DNA of 64,000 nucleotides. Source: Pseudomonadota bacterium. Its GTDB lineage: Bacteria; Pseudomonadota; Alphaproteobacteria; Acetobacterales; Acetobacteraceae. The notes beneath the pieces are model-generated. The model was given only the letters and a program-made list of their open reading frames with translations. It ran no database searches and was not told the DNA's origin. This document shows positions 47,069 to 57,672 of this stretch, in pieces. Where the stretch lies: assembly GCA_021845985.1 (NCBI GenBank), contig JAJZES010000007.1, positions 1 through 64,000 of the forward strand. Direction: 5' to 3'. The position numbers and the translations under genes are program-made. Numbering within the stretch: the stretch's first letter is position 1; every line of letters starts with the position of its first letter.

Positions 47069-48016
47069 TCAGGCGGCTTCGGCCTCGGCACGGCGGCGCG
47101 GGGCGATGGCGGGCTGGGCGGGCAATACCAGCCGCCAGTTGGCGGCTTCGGCGAACAGCGCGCGCAGCAGCCGGTTGTTGAGCGCATGGCCGCACTTGTG
47201 GGCGACGAAGCGGGCGCGCAGCGGCGCCCCGGCCAGCGCCAGATCGCCGACCGCGTCCAGCAGCTTGTGGCGGACGAATTCATCGACCATGCGCAGCCCG
47301 CCGGGGTTGAGCACCCGCGCGCCATCGACCACCACCGCATTTTCCAGGCTGCCGCCCCGCGCCAGACCGGCGGCGCGAAGCTGTGCCACCTCACCGGCGA
47401 GGGTAAAGGTGCGGGCGCGGGCCACTTCGTCGCGGAAACTGTCCGGCGTCAGCCGCAGCGACAGCGCCTGCCGGCCGATGGCGGCGGCGTCGAAGGCGAT
47501 CGAGACGGCCATGTCGAGGCCGAACGGCGCCGGGCGCAATTCGGCAAAGGCGTCGCCCTGGGCGACGCGGACCGTGCGGCGCACCTCGATCTGCGGCATC
47601 ATCTCGTCCAGCTCGACGCTGCCGGCGCAGTCGAGCAGGAACAGGAACGCGGCGGCGGAGCCGTCATGGATCGGCAATTCCGGGCCATCGACCTCGACCA
47701 GCGCGTTATGAATGCCGGCCCCGACCAGCGCCGCCATCAGATGCTCGACGGTGCCGACACGCACCAGGGGCTCGTCCGGCAGGCCGAGCACGGTGCACAG
47801 ACGGGTATCGACGACATGATCGAAGCGGGCCGGAATGTCGCGGCCGAGATCGCTGCGGCGGAAGACGATGCCGGTGTCGGCCGGCGCCGGCGACAGCACC
47901 AGACGCACCCGCCGCCCGCTGTGCAGGCCGATGCCGACACAGTCGATCGGTGCGGCTAGCGTGCGCTGAACCGTCAGCGTCGTCTGCAGCGGCAGCGTGA
48001 GCGGCAACCCGTCCAT
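47069..48016 (-). CDS. lpxC: UDP-3-O-acyl-N-acetylglucosamine deacetylase LpxC
   Basis: Zn-dependent deacetylase, the committed step of lipid A synthesis. 315 residues in two repeats. Zn ligands: H92 in GTVEHLMA, and the H and D in RHKLLDAVGD near 247-251; the catalytic histidine is in HKCGHALNN. Start segment QRTLAAPIDCVGIGLHSGRRV is typical. Located after ftsZ with a 229-base gap containing two hairpins, so it probably has its own promoter. Confidence 0.97.
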   Translation of the reverse strand: MDGLPLTLPLQTTLTVQRTLAAPIDCVGIGLHSGRRVRLVLSPAPADTGIVFRRSDLGRDIPARFDHVVDTRLCTVLGLPDEPLVRVGTVEHLMAALVGAGIHNALVEVDGPELPIHDGSAAAFLFLLDCAGSVELDEMMPQIEVRRTVRVAQGDAFAELRPAPFGLDMAVSIAFDAAAIGRQALSLRLTPDSFRDEVARARTFTLAGEVAQLRAAGLARGGSLENAVVVDGARVLNPGGLRMVDEFVRHKLLDAVGDLALAGAPLRARFVAHKCGHALNNRLLRALFAEAANWRLVLPAQPAIAPRRRAEAEAA

Positions 48017-48162
48017 GCCTGTTTACCTGGCCTCGTTTTGCGCGGGTGAATCCGAACACCCTAAACGTGGCAGCCCCCGGCGACCCTGGCCAGTCAATCA
48101 TTATTGCCGGATATTTCTGGATAACCATATGATTTTACGGAAGATTGTGTTCCGCGAAATGT

Positions 48163-48217
48163 GACCGCCGGTAATCTCTCGGCGGTCTTGCACCGGCCGC
48201 CCGATCCCGGCCGGTGC
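48163..48217 (-). terminator. Two tandem hairpins downstream of ftsZ
   Basis: GACCGCCG (48163-48170) pairs with CGGCGGTC (48180-48187), and GCACCGGCCG (48190-48199) pairs with CGGCCGGTGC (48208-48217), both perfect, directly after the ftsZ stop in transcription order. They have short loops (9 and 8 bases). There is only a weak T-rich stretch after the second one in minus-strand order. Likely partial termination or attenuation between the division and lpxC parts of the cluster. Confidence 0.5.
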
Positions 48218-48245
48218 CGGGAGCGGGCGGTGCGCTGCGCCGCGA

Positions 48246-49853
48246 TCAGGACGACTGGCGGCGCAGGAAGGCGGGAATGTCGATCGGCATTTCCTCCCCG
48301 CCGGTCTGGCGGACATCGGCGCGCATCGGCTCGTTGCGCGCCGCCGGCGGTTCGGCGGCGGGCTGCGGCGCCGTCGCTTCGGCGCTGGCACCGCGGATGG
48401 CGCCGGTGACCAGATTGAACAGGCTGCGCCGTTGCGGCACCGCGGCGGGGGCCGTGGCCGGCTGCGGCTCGGAGAACAGCGGCGAGCTGCGCACAGCCGG
48501 TCGCGCCGCCGCGCGAGGCGGCGCCGCGCGCAGTGGCGCGGCGAGGCCGGCGGCCGGGCGCGGCGGCTCGGCATAGCTCGCCGGGTCGGTCTCCGGCTCT
48601 GGCTCCGGCATCGGCTGCGGGCGGGCGACCTGCGGCTGCAGCGTATAGGGCTGCGGCGCCGGCTGCTGGCGACCCTGCGGCTGGAACTGCGGCGCTGGCT
48701 GTGGCTGTGGCTGCGGCGCGGCGCGGCCCGGCATCGGCGCGGCCGGGCGCATCGCCGGCATCCCGGCGGGGGGGGCGGTGACGATGCCGAAGTTTCCCGC
48801 CGGTGTCGCCGCCGCCGCCACCGCCTGCACGCCGCCGCCGCCGACGGCAACCAGCTTCGGCCGCTCGGCCGAGCGCTGGAGCGGCGTGTCGATGCCGGTC
48901 GCCACCACCGAGACGCGGATCTTGCCGATCAGCGTCTCGTCGATGGCCGAGCCGAAGATGATGTTGGCTTCCTCGTCCACTTCCTCGCGGATGCGGTTGG
49001 CCGCCTGATCGACCTCGAACAGCGTCATGTCCTCGCCGCCGGTGATGTTGATCAGCAGGCCGCGCGCCCCGGCCATGCTGGTATCCTCCAGCAGCGGATT
49101 GCTGATCGCCGCCTCGGCGGCGCGGATGGCGCGGTTGTCGCCGTCGGCCTCGCCGGTGCCCATCATCGCCTTGCCCATCTCCGCCATTACCGTGCGGATA
49201 TCGGCAAAGTCGAGATTGACCAGGCCCGGCGCGACCATCAGGTCAGTGACCCCGCGCACGCCCATGTAGAGCACGTTGTCGGCCATCTTGAACGCTTCCT
49301 TCCAGCCGGTGCGCTCATTGGCCAGGCGGAAGAGATTTTGGTTGGGAATGACGATCAGCGTATCGACGAACTGCTGCAGCTCGTCGATGCCCTGCTCGGC
49401 CGAGCGCATCCGCCGCGTGCCCTCGAAGGTGAACGGCTTGGTCACCACGCCGACGGTGAGGATGTTGCGCTCACGCGCCATGCGGGCGATCACCGGTGCC
49501 GCCCCGGTGCCGGTGCCGCCGCCCATGCCGGCGGTGATGAACACCATGTGCGCCCCGTCGAGATGACGGTACAGCTCCTCCGCCGCCTCCTCCGCCGCGG
49601 CGCGGCCGATCTCCGGCTTGGCGCCGGCGCCGAGGCCCTGGGTGATGTGCGGGCCGAGCTGGATGCGGCGGTCGGCGCGGCTGTGCAGCAATTGCTGCGC
49701 ATCGGTGTTGGCGACGACGAACTCGACCCCGGCGAGGTTCATCGCGATCATGTTGTCAACGGCATTGGTGCCGCCGCCGCCGACGCCGATGACGGTGATG
49801 CGCGGGGTGAAATCGGTGTGCGAGTGCTGCGAGATGGTCAGGTTGAGGGTCAT
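48246..49853 (-). CDS. ftsZ: Cell division GTPase FtsZ
   Basis: Tubulin homologue forming the division ring. 535 residues. The GTP-binding tubulin signature GGGTGTG is at 111-117, the T7-loop segment [11 protein letters not shown] near 207, and the conserved core spans to about 320. A long Pro/Gln/Ala linker (about 340-515) follows, ending in the C-terminal anchor peptide DIPAFLRRQ. The linker is longer than in E. coli, as in many alphaproteobacteria. Start ATG at 49853 with AGGGGAA upstream, 55 bases after ftsA. Confidence 0.98.
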   Translation of the reverse strand: MTLNLTISQHSHTDFTPRITVIGVGGGGTNAVDNMIAMNLAGVEFVVANTDAQQLLHSRADRRIQLGPHITQGLGAGAKPEIGRAAAEEAAEELYRHLDGAHMVFITAGMGGGTGTGAAPVIARMARERNILTVGVVTKPFTFEGTRRMRSAEQGIDELQQFVDTLIVIPNQNLFRLANERTGWKEAFKMADNVLYMGVRGVTDLMVAPGLVNLDFADIRTVMAEMGKAMMGTGEADGDNRAIRAAEAAISNPLLEDTSMAGARGLLINITGGEDMTLFEVDQAANRIREEVDEEANIIFGSAIDETLIGKIRVSVVATGIDTPLQRSAERPKLVAVGGGGVQAVAAAATPAGNFGIVTAPPAGMPAMRPAAPMPGRAAPQPQPQPAPQFQPQGRQQPAPQPYTLQPQVARPQPMPEPEPETDPASYAEPPRPAAGLAAPLRAAPPRAAARPAVRSSPLFSEPQPATAPAAVPQRRSLFNLVTGAIRGASAEATAPQPAAEPPAARNEPMRADVRQTGGEEMPIDIPAFLRRQSS

Positions 49854-49908
49854 GCGCTGGTTCCCCTGAGGCGCGGATGGCGGGACGACGGATCGGTGGG
49901 GCGGGGCA

Positions 49909-51207
49909 TCACACTCTGTCCCGCAGAAAATGGACGAAACGGCGGAACAGACCGCCCTGACGCTCGGCGTCGAGGTCGATGTCGGGCAGCGCCCGGCCGG
50001 CGCCACCCGCCCAGGCGAGCAGCCCGACGGCGGTGGCGAAGGCCGGGCCCGAGGCCGAATCGGGCATGCCGCGTGGCGCCGCCGGGCGGCCCTGGCGGAT
50101 CTGCCGGCCGAGGATACGCCCGGCCATGTCGCGCACCCCCGACATCTGGCTGGCGCCGCCGGCCAGCACGACGCGGCTGCCGGCGGCCCGGCCAAGCCCT
50201 GAGCTGTCGAGTCGCTCCTTGACCATCTCGAAGGTTTCTTCCAGCCGCGGCTTGATGATGTTGACCACCATGCTGCGCGGCACCTTGGCGAACTGGTGCT
50301 CCTCCTCGCCGACCAGCGGCACCGGCAGCATCTCGCGATCGTCGTCGGGGCTGGCATGGGCGCTGCCGTACAGCGTCTTCAGCCGTTCGGCATGGGCGAT
50401 CGGGGTCGACAGCACGCGGGCGATGTCGTTGGTGACGTGGATGCCGCCGATGCCGATCTGCGAGGTGTGCAGCAACTGGCCATCGGCGAACACCGCCAGC
50501 CCGGTGGTGCCGCCGCCCATGTCGATGACGGTGGCGCCGAGCTGGCGCTCATCTTCGACCAGCGTGGCCATGCCGGCGGCCATCGGCGACGAGACCATCT
50601 CGGCGACCTCCAGCTCGCAGCGGGCGATGCAGGCGCCGAGCGACAGCAGCGCCGTCTTCTGCGCATCGACCACATGCAGCCGCGCCGACAGCACCTCGCA
50701 ATGCAGCCCGCGCGGGTCGCCGACGCCTTGGACATCGTCGGCGGAAAAGGCGAGCGGCAGGGCGTGGATGATGTCGCGCCCCTCGCTGACCGCGCGGGCG
50801 CGGCCCTCCAGCAGCACCCGGCGCACGTCATGGTCGGTCACCGCGCGCCCGCCAACCGGCCATTGCACGTTGAACAAATGGCTTTCCGGCTGGCCGCAGG
50901 ACAGATTGACGGTGACCGACCGCAGCCTGATGTCGGCCTCGCGCTCGGCCTGCCCGACGGCGGCGCGGATGGCGCGTTCGGCTTCCTCGATGTCGGTGAT
51001 GCCGCCGCCGCGCACCCCGCGCCCGCGCTGCCAGCCGAAGCCGAGCACGCGCATGGTGCCGTCCGACTCGCTGCGGCCGATGACGCAGACGATCTTGGTG
51101 GTGCCGATGTCGAGCACGCCGAACGGCCCGGAGGCGCGCAGCCGCGGCCGTGTCGGCTCGCCATCGTCCTCGCCGGGCGGCAGGATGCGACGCGACAGGT
51201 CGTTCAT
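49909..51207 (-). CDS. ftsA: Cell division protein FtsA
   Basis: Actin-like ATPase tethering FtsZ to the membrane. 432 residues. It has [17 protein letters not shown] (phosphate 1), the SHS2 (1C) domain, [14 protein letters not shown] (phosphate 2), adenosine motif [12 protein letters not shown], and a C-terminal amphipathic helix ([15 protein letters not shown]) for membrane binding. AGGAGG lies 6 bases before the ATG at 51207, which overlaps the ftsQ stop. Confidence 0.97.
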   Translation of the reverse strand: MNDLSRRILPPGEDDGEPTRPRLRASGPFGVLDIGTTKIVCVIGRSESDGTMRVLGFGWQRGRGVRGGGITDIEEAERAIRAAVGQAEREADIRLRSVTVNLSCGQPESHLFNVQWPVGGRAVTDHDVRRVLLEGRARAVSEGRDIIHALPLAFSADDVQGVGDPRGLHCEVLSARLHVVDAQKTALLSLGACIARCELEVAEMVSSPMAAGMATLVEDERQLGATVIDMGGGTTGLAVFADGQLLHTSQIGIGGIHVTNDIARVLSTPIAHAERLKTLYGSAHASPDDDREMLPVPLVGEEEHQFAKVPRSMVVNIIKPRLEETFEMVKERLDSSGLGRAAGSRVVLAGGASQMSGVRDMAGRILGRQIRQGRPAAPRGMPDSASGPAFATAVGLLAWAGGAGRALPDIDLDAERQGGLFRRFVHFLRDRV

Positions 51208-52097
51208 GTCGGCCTCCTGGAGGGATTGGGCGCGGTCTCTTTCGGTGCCGCCTGCGGGCGAAACACCAGGCGGTCGGGCAGCCGCAGGTCGATCGCCTGC
51301 AGCGGCCGGTCGAGCAGCGCGTGCTCGGTCTGCAGCTCGTCCAGGCGGCTCAGCGCCTGCCGCTCGGCGCCCTCGGGCAGCAGGACATCGGTGCCGTTGT
51401 TCAGCCGCAGATTCCACCGCCGCTCGCCGACCCGCACCGCGGCGGTGAGGCGCCGCTGAATGTCCGGGTGCTGCGCCAGCAGGTCGAGCAGCGCCGCCGC
51501 CTCGCTCGGGGCGCCGACGCCGACGACCAGCGGCAACTGGCCGGCGAAATCGGCGACATCGGAGTCGGTGACGACGTTGCCGTCATGGTCGATCAGCCGG
51601 AACCGCCCTTCGTGCTGCCAGACGGCGAATGGCCGCCGCTCCTCGATCTGCACAATCAGCGTGTCCGGCAGGCGGCGTTCGACCGTCGCCGCGCGCACCC
51701 AGGGAATCTGCTCGATACGCGTGCGCGCCGCCTGCACCGAATAGGCCAGGATCGGCATGCCCGGCACCATGCCGATGGCGGCGCGCAGCAGCGGCTCCGG
51801 CGTCTTGACGCTGCCCTTGATCTCAACATGGGCGAGGCGCAGCCCGAGCAGGCCGGTGGACGCGCCGAGCCGTTCGCCCAGCCCGCCGCCGACCGCCGGG
51901 CCGGACAGCCGCAGCGCCAGCGTGCCGACGCCGATGACCACCAGCGCCGCCAGTCCGATCGCCGCCGGCACCAGCAGCCGGCGTTGCCGGCGGATCAGCA
52001 CCTGCCACTTGCCGGGGCGGTCCTGCACGTCGTTCCAGCGCGCCGGTCTGGCGGCAGCGGCGGCCGGGCGCGGCGGGGCTTGCTTCACGCGCGGCAT
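51204..52097 (-). CDS. ftsQ: Cell division protein FtsQ
   Basis: Divisome membrane protein linking early and late components. 297 residues: a basic cytoplasmic start, one membrane helix (LLVPAAIGLAALVVIGVGTLAL), then a POTRA domain (LAHVEIKGSVKTPEPLL) and the FtsQ beta domain (PWVRAATVERRLPDTLIVQIEERRPFAVW). ATG at 52097 with GGAGCAGG upstream; overlaps ddl by 13 bases and ftsA by 4. Confidence 0.95.
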   Translation of the reverse strand: MPRVKQAPPRPAAAAARPARWNDVQDRPGKWQVLIRRQRRLLVPAAIGLAALVVIGVGTLALRLSGPAVGGGLGERLGASTGLLGLRLAHVEIKGSVKTPEPLLRAAIGMVPGMPILAYSVQAARTRIEQIPWVRAATVERRLPDTLIVQIEERRPFAVWQHEGRFRLIDHDGNVVTDSDVADFAGQLPLVVGVGAPSEAAALLDLLAQHPDIQRRLTAAVRVGERRWNLRLNNGTDVLLPEGAERQALSRLDELQTEHALLDRPLQAIDLRLPDRLVFRPQAAPKETAPNPSRRPT

Positions 52098-53002
52098 TCG
52101 GCCTGCTCCACCATCCAGGCGCACAGCTCGGGGAAGGCGATGCCGCGATGCGCCGCCTGTTCCGGCAGCAGCGAGGTCGGGGTCAGCCCCGGCTGCGTGT
52201 TCACCTCCAGCAGCACCAGCCGGCCGGGCTCGCCGACGGTGTCGTCATAGCGGAAATCCGCCCGCGTGGCGCCGCGGCAGCCGAGCGCGCGATGCGCCGT
52301 CAGCGCCATTGCCAGCGCCGCGTCATGCACCTGCGCATGCACCGTGGCGGGAATGATGTGGCGCGAGCCGCCCTCGGCGTATTTGGCGTCGTAGTCATAG
52401 AAGCCGGCGCGCGGCGCAATCTCGGTGACGGTAAGGGCGCGGTCGCCGAGCACGCCGACGGTCAGTTCGCGGCCGGGCACGTATTCCTCGACGATCGCGG
52501 TGGCGCCGTACTCCCATTCGCGGGCGACCCGGCCGCGGCGGTTGTCGCCGTCGCGGATGATGATGACGCCAACCGAGGAGCCTTCGTTCAGCGGCTTGAC
52601 CACATAGGGCCGCGGCATCGGGTCCTGGCTGATCAGGCCGGCCACCGGCACCACCCAGCCGGTGGGAACCGGCAGCCCGGCGGCGGCGAACACCGCCTTG
52701 GCCGCCGGCTTGTCCATCGCCAGCGCCGAGGCGCGGATGCCGGAATGGGTGTAGGGGATGCCGAGCCAGTCGAGCACGCCCTGAATCGAGCCGTCCTCGC
52801 CGAAACGCCCGTGCAGCGCGTTGAACACCACGTCCGGCGCCGGGTCGAGCGCGGCGAGCAGGGCGCGCAGATCGGCGCCGACCTCGATCGGCGTCACCGC
52901 GTGGCCGAGCCCGCGCAGCGCCGCGATGACCTGCCGGCCGGAGGCGAGGCTGACCTCACGTTCGGCCGAGATGCCGCCATGCAGCACGGCGATGCGGCTC
53001 AT
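52085..53002 (-). CDS. ddl: D-alanine--D-alanine ligase
   Basis: Makes the D-Ala-D-Ala dipeptide added by MurF. 305 residues with an ATP-grasp fold. It has AVLHGGISAEREVSLASG, the NALHGRFGEDGSIQG loop, PYVVKPLNEGSSVGV (ATP/phosphate), EEYVPGRELTVGVLG, and the end EVNTQPGLTPTSLLPEQ, which binds Mg. DdlB type by position. The ATG at 53002 overlaps the murB stop by 4 bases. Confidence 0.96.
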   Translation of the reverse strand: MSRIAVLHGGISAEREVSLASGRQVIAALRGLGHAVTPIEVGADLRALLAALDPAPDVVFNALHGRFGEDGSIQGVLDWLGIPYTHSGIRASALAMDKPAAKAVFAAAGLPVPTGWVVPVAGLISQDPMPRPYVVKPLNEGSSVGVIIIRDGDNRRGRVAREWEYGATAIVEEYVPGRELTVGVLGDRALTVTEIAPRAGFYDYDAKYAEGGSRHIIPATVHAQVHDAALAMALTAHRALGCRGATRADFRYDDTVGEPGRLVLLEVNTQPGLTPTSLLPEQAAHRGIAFPELCAWMVEQAECRA

Positions 53003-53937
53003 GTCACCGCCTCCGGCCGGCCGGCGGGAATGCCGATGCGGCGGATTTCCCACTCCAGCACGACGCCGCTTGCCGCATGCACGCGCCGGCGCACCTCCTC
53101 GCCCAGGCCTTCGATGTCGGCGGCGCTGGCGGCGCCGGTGTTGAGCAGGAAGTTGCAGTGCTTGTCGCTGACCTGGGCGCCGCCGCGGATCAGTCCGCGA
53201 CAGCCGGCGGCGTCGATCAGCTCCCACGCCTTCATCCCCGGCGGATTGCGGAAGGTCGAGCCGCCGGTGCGTGCGCGCACCGGCTGCGTCGCCTCGCGGC
53301 TGGCGCGGATCTCTGCCATGCGCGCGGCGATCACCGTGGCGTCGCCCGGCACCGCGCGGAACCGCGCGCGCACGACGATGCCGCCCGGCGGCAGCGCCGC
53401 ATGGCGATAGGCGAAGGCCAGACGCGCCGCCGGCAGGCGCAGCAATTCGCCGCTGCGGGTGACCAGTTCGGCCCAGTCCAGGCAGGTGGCGACATCGCCG
53501 CCATAGGCGCCGGCATTCATCGCCACCGCCCCGCCGATGCTGCCGGGAATGCCGCAGAGAAACTCGAGTCCCGCCAGCCCCGCCGCCGCGGCGTGTTCGG
53601 CCACCGTCGCATCCAGCGCCGCCGCGCCGGCGACCACGCCATCGGCCTCCACCACAATGGCGTTGCAGCCGCGGCCGAGCCGCACCACCACGCCATGCAC
53701 CCCGCCGTCGCGCACGATCAGGTTGGAGGCGGCGCCGATCGGGGTGACCGAGACTTCCGGCGGCAGCGCCGCGAGGGCGGTGCAGAGATCATCGGCATCG
53801 GCCGGACGCAGCAACAGCTCCGCCGCGCCGCCGACGCGAAACCATGTCGCCGGCGCCAGCGTCGCCATCGCCTGCGCCCGGCCGCGCAGCGTCGGCAGCA
53901 TGTCGCCCAGCGTTGCGCTGTGCTCGGCCGCCATCAT
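52999..53937 (-). CDS. murB: UDP-N-acetylenolpyruvoylglucosamine reductase MurB
   Basis: FAD-linked reduction to UDP-N-acetylmuramate. 312 residues with [13 protein letters not shown] (FAD), [56 protein letters not shown] (catalytic Ser) and [19 protein letters not shown] at the end. Type I MurB pattern. The start at 53937 (ATG ATG) has GGGAAGCG upstream and overlaps murC by 4 bases. Confidence 0.96.
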   Translation of the reverse strand: MMAAEHSATLGDMLPTLRGRAQAMATLAPATWFRVGGAAELLLRPADADDLCTALAALPPEVSVTPIGAASNLIVRDGGVHGVVVRLGRGCNAIVVEADGVVAGAAALDATVAEHAAAAGLAGLEFLCGIPGSIGGAVAMNAGAYGGDVATCLDWAELVTRSGELLRLPAARLAFAYRHAALPPGGIVVRARFRAVPGDATVIAARMAEIRASREATQPVRARTGGSTFRNPPGMKAWELIDAAGCRGLIRGGAQVSDKHCNFLLNTGAASAADIEGLGEEVRRRVHAASGVVLEWEIRRIGIPAGRPEAVT

Positions 53938-55373
53938 CGCCCGCTTCCCGCGCGTCGTGGCTGCGCACCCTGCAACGCGGCTAGCTGCGCCGGCAAGGCC
54001 GCCGCCCATTGGGTGATCGTGCCGGCGCCGAGGCAGACGACGAAATCGCCCGAGCGCGCGATGGCGTGGACCATCTCCGCCAGATGCTCCGGCCCCGGCA
54101 GCGGCACCACCGAGCGGTGGCCGCGCGCCCGCAGCCCTTCGACCAGCGCGGTGCGATCGACCCCGTCGATCGGCGCCTCGCCGGCGGCATAGACGTCGGC
54201 GATGATCACCGTGCCGGCATCGTTCATGCAGGTACAGAACGCCTCGAACAGCGAGGCCAGCCGGGTGTAGCGATGCGGCTGCACCACGGCGACGACGTCG
54301 CGCGCGCCGGCCTGGCGCGCCGCCTTCAGCACCGCCGCGATTTCCACCGGATGATGGCCGTAATCGTCGATCACGGTGATGCCGCCGGTCTCTCCGGTCT
54401 TGGTGAAGCGGCGCTTGACGCCGCGGAAGGCGGCGAAGGCGCTGCGCAGCGTGGCGTCGTCGATCTCCATTTCCATGCCGATGGCAACCGCGGCGAGCGC
54501 GTTCTGCACGTTGTGGTTGCCCAGCATCGGCAGCCGGAACGGACCCATGCGGCGGCTGCGGTTGCGGGTGCGGTCGGTCGCCGTGACCTCGAACGTGGCA
54601 CCCAGCTTGTCGGCCACCACCCGTTCGGCGCGGATATCGGCCTGCGGCGAGAAACCGTAGGTGACGATGCGGCGATCCGACAGGCGCGGGATCATCTGCT
54701 GCACGCCGGGATGGTCGATGCACAGCACGGCGAAGCCATAGAAGGGAATGTTCTGCACGAAATGCTCATAGCCGAGCGCCATCGCCTCGGCGGTGCCCCA
54801 ATGGTCGAGATGCTCGGGGTCGATATTGGTCACCACGGCGATGGTGGCGGGCAGGCGCAGGAAGCTGCCGTCGCTTTCATCGGCCTCCACCACCATCCAG
54901 TCGCCCGAGCCGAGCCGAGTGTTGCTGCCATAGGCGTTGATGATGCCGCCGTTGATCACCGTCGGATCGAGCCGCGCCGCCTCCAGCACCGCGGCGACCA
55001 AACTGGTGGTGGTGGTCTTGCCGTGGGTGCCGCCGACGGCAATCGCCCAGCGCAGCCGCATCAGCTCGGCCAGCATCTCGGCCCGCCGCACCACCGGGAT
55101 CAGCCGCCCACGCGCCGCGCGCACCTCCGGGTTGTCGGCGCCGACGGCGGTGGACACCACCACCACCTGCGCCGAGCCGAGATTTTCCGCCGCATGGCCG
55201 ATGGCGACGGCGATGCCCGCCTCACGCAGCCGCCGCACATTGGCGTTGTCGGCAATGTCGCTGCCCTGCACCGCATAGCCGAGCGTGTGCAGCACCTCGG
55301 CGATGCCGGACATGCCGATGCCGCCGATGCCGACGAAGTGGATGGTGCCGATCGAGAGCGGCAGGGCCCTCAT
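53934..55373 (-). CDS. murC: UDP-N-acetylmuramate--L-alanine ligase MurC
   Basis: Adds L-alanine to UDP-MurNAc. 479 residues. The N-terminal Rossmann start is [16 protein letters not shown], the ATP loop is [14 protein letters not shown] near residue 112, with EADESDGSF and the [10 protein letters not shown] motif in the C-terminal domain. ATG at 55373 overlaps murG. Confidence 0.97.
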   Translation of the reverse strand: MRALPLSIGTIHFVGIGGIGMSGIAEVLHTLGYAVQGSDIADNANVRRLREAGIAVAIGHAAENLGSAQVVVVSTAVGADNPEVRAARGRLIPVVRRAEMLAELMRLRWAIAVGGTHGKTTTTSLVAAVLEAARLDPTVINGGIINAYGSNTRLGSGDWMVVEADESDGSFLRLPATIAVVTNIDPEHLDHWGTAEAMALGYEHFVQNIPFYGFAVLCIDHPGVQQMIPRLSDRRIVTYGFSPQADIRAERVVADKLGATFEVTATDRTRNRSRRMGPFRLPMLGNHNVQNALAAVAIGMEMEIDDATLRSAFAAFRGVKRRFTKTGETGGITVIDDYGHHPVEIAAVLKAARQAGARDVVAVVQPHRYTRLASLFEAFCTCMNDAGTVIIADVYAAGEAPIDGVDRTALVEGLRARGHRSVVPLPGPEHLAEMVHAIARSGDFVVCLGAGTITQWAAALPAQLAALQGAQPRRAGSGR

Positions 55374-56530
55374 GCTGCGTGCTCCGTCGTGCTCGATGTG
55401 CCGCGATGCGCGCTCATCAGGTCGTCCACCGCGTCGGCCAGGGTCACCGCGGCGCCGACATGCCCCTGCGCCGCGGCATGGGCAGCGGCGTCGGCCAGCG
55501 TCGCCGGGTCGGCGAACAACTGCTCCAGCCGCTGCGCCAGCGCCGCGGCGCTGCAGTGCGCCTGCGGCATCAGCCACGCCCCGCCGGCCGCGGCCAGCGC
55601 GCGGGCGTTTGCCGTCTGATGGTCGTCGATGGCGTGCGGCAGCGGCACCAGCACCGCCGGCCGGCCGATGGCGGCGAGTTCGGCGACGGTGGAGGCACCG
55701 GCCCGCGCGATCACCAGATGCGCACGCGCCAGCAGCCCGGCGACATCGGCGAAGAACACCGCGAGCTCGGCCTCGATCCGCGCCGCGGCATAGGCCTGAC
55801 GCACCCGCTCGATATCCTCGGCGCGGCATTGCTGGCTCACCCGCAAACGCCCGCGCAGCGCCGCCGGCAGCAGCGCCAGTGCCGCCGGCACGATGTCGCT
55901 GAACACCCGCGCGCCGAGCGAGCCGCCGAGCACCAGCAGCCGGATGTCGTGCTGCGCCGTCACATAGGGCAGCGCGGCGCGGGCGGCGATGGCCGGGCGC
56001 ACCGGATTGCCGGTCAGCCGCGTGGTCACCCCCGGCGGCACGCGCTGCGTCGTCGCGTGGCTGAGTGCCAGCAGATCGGCGCGCCGCGACAGCATCCGGT
56101 TGGCCCGGCCGAGCACCGCGTTTTGTTCATGCAGCAGAATGGCCGGAGGGTGGCGCAGCAGCCGCGCGCCGAGCACCGGCGCCACCGACGGATAGCCGCC
56201 AAAGCCGACCAGAACGGTGGCGTTGAGCCGGGCCAGGATATGCCGCGCCTGCAGCGTGCCGACCGCCAGCGCCGCCAGCGCCGTGGCGCCGCGCCACGCG
56301 CCGCGCCCGGCAATGCCGGCGCCGCGCAGCACGAAGCGCTCGCGCCCGGCCAGCACCGACGCGCCGCCGCCCGACCCCGAGGCCGACGGCGCGGCGCGGC
56401 GTGCATCGGTGAACAGCACGACGCGCTGACCGCGCCGCACCAGTTCGGCGGCGAGCGCCTCGGCGGGAAAGAAATGCCCGCCGGTACCGCCGGCCGCGAT
56501 CACCACCGGGCGCGCCAGCGGCCCCCTCAT
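55370..56530 (-). CDS. murG: MurG: UDP-GlcNAc transferase making lipid II
   Basis: Transfers GlcNAc to lipid I at the inner face of the membrane. 386 residues in the two-domain GT-B form: [16 protein letters not shown] (first glycine-rich loop), [33 protein letters not shown], and the donor-site [29 protein letters not shown] at 56530 overlaps ftsW by 4 bases. Confidence 0.97.
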   Translation of the reverse strand: MRGPLARPVVIAAGGTGGHFFPAEALAAELVRRGQRVVLFTDARRAAPSASGSGGGASVLAGRERFVLRGAGIAGRGAWRGATALAALAVGTLQARHILARLNATVLVGFGGYPSVAPVLGARLLRHPPAILLHEQNAVLGRANRMLSRRADLLALSHATTQRVPPGVTTRLTGNPVRPAIAARAALPYVTAQHDIRLLVLGGSLGARVFSDIVPAALALLPAALRGRLRVSQQCRAEDIERVRQAYAAARIEAELAVFFADVAGLLARAHLVIARAGASTVAELAAIGRPAVLVPLPHAIDDHQTANARALAAAGGAWLMPQAHCSAAALAQRLEQLFADPATLADAAAHAAAQGHVGAAVTLADAVDDLMSAHRGTSSTTEHAA

Positions 56531-57672
56531 GCCGGCTCTCCCGCATGCGCCGGCGCCATGTCGGTGACCACACGCCGCCGCGTCAGCGCCAGCAGCAGAC
56601 CCATGCCGAAGGCGATGGCGATGGCCGAGGAGCCGCCATAGGAAATGAACGGCAGCGTCATCCCCTTGGTCGGGATCAGATGCAGCGTCGAGGCCATGTT
56701 GACGAACGCCTGCAGGCCGAAACTGGCAATCAGCCCGGTGGCCGCGAGCACGACAAAATAATCGCCCTCCACCAGCAGCCGCAGCAGGCCGCGCAGCACG
56801 ATGAAGGCGAACACGCCGAGGATGACCATGCACAGGATCATCCCGAACTCCTCGCCGGCGACGGCGAAGATGAAGTCGGCATGGGCATCCGGCAGCACGT
56901 CCTTGACATGGCCCTCGCCCGGCCCGCGGCCGAGCAGGCCGCCGGCGCCGAACGCTTCCAGCGCACGGTTGACCTGATAATTGTCGCCCGCCGCCGGATG
57001 CAGGAAACGCTCGACGCGGCTGCGCACATGCGGAAACAGCGCATAGGCGGCGACACCGCCGGCAGCGACGAGGCCGACCAGCCCACCGACGATGACCACG
57101 TTCAGCCCGGCGACGAACAGCTGCAGCACGAAAACACCGGTGATCACCGCCAGCATGCCGATATCGGGCTGTGATTTCAGCAGCAGCGCGATCAGCAGAT
57201 AGGTGCCGGCGGCGATGGCGGTGCCGAACGGCAGCCGGCCGCGCTTGCCCTCGGCGATCAGCCACGCGGCGACGACGGCGAAGCACGGCTTGAGAAACTC
57301 GCTCGGCTGGATGGTCATGCCGGGCAGCGCGATCCAGCGTTGCGCGCCCTTGATCTGCACGCCGATCATCAGCGTCGCCGCGGTCAGCACCAGCGCCGCG
57401 GCGCAGCCGGCCAGGGCGACGCGCCGCACGCCGCGCGGCGTCAGCAGCGAACCGGCAACCACGATCAGACCGGCCAGGGAGAGGAACACCACCTGTTTGA
57501 GGATGAACATGTCGCGCGCGCCGCCGATGCGCTCGGCCACGGCGGGCGAGGCCGCCAGCATCATCACGTAGCCGAAGCCGATCAGCACGCCGACGGCGAG
57601 CAGCGTCCAGCGATCGACCGTCCACCACCAGCGGCCGAGAACCGAAGTATCGGCGCGCGACAAGGTCGGCAT
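56527..57672 (-). CDS. ftsW: FtsW, lipid II glycan polymerase
   Basis: SEDS-family membrane enzyme polymerising peptidoglycan at the septum with the FtsI transpeptidase. 381 residues with about ten membrane helices. It has the SEDS pattern GAQRWIALPGMTIQPSEFLKP, HADFIFAVAGEEFG and PTKGMTLPFISYGGSS near the C-terminus. Start ATG at 57672 touches murD. Confidence 0.96.
   Translation of the reverse strand: MPTLSRADTSVLGRWWWTVDRWTLLAVGVLIGFGYVMMLAASPAVAERIGGARDMFILKQVVFLSLAGLIVVAGSLLTPRGVRRVALAGCAAALVLTAATLMIGVQIKGAQRWIALPGMTIQPSEFLKPCFAVVAAWLIAEGKRGRLPFGTAIAAGTYLLIALLLKSQPDIGMLAVITGVFVLQLFVAGLNVVIVGGLVGLVAAGGVAAYALFPHVRSRVERFLHPAAGDNYQVNRALEAFGAGGLLGRGPGEGHVKDVLPDAHADFIFAVAGEEFGMILCMVILGVFAFIVLRGLLRLLVEGDYFVVLAATGLIASFGLQAFVNMASTLHLIPTKGMTLPFISYGGSSAIAIAFGMGLLLALTRRRVVTDMAPAHAGEPA

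Noticed and set aside
49979-51448. 489-codon plus-strand frame opposite ftsA/ftsQ
   Set aside because: It is low complexity, rich in Ser/Arg/Pro, with no start site; ftsA is certain.
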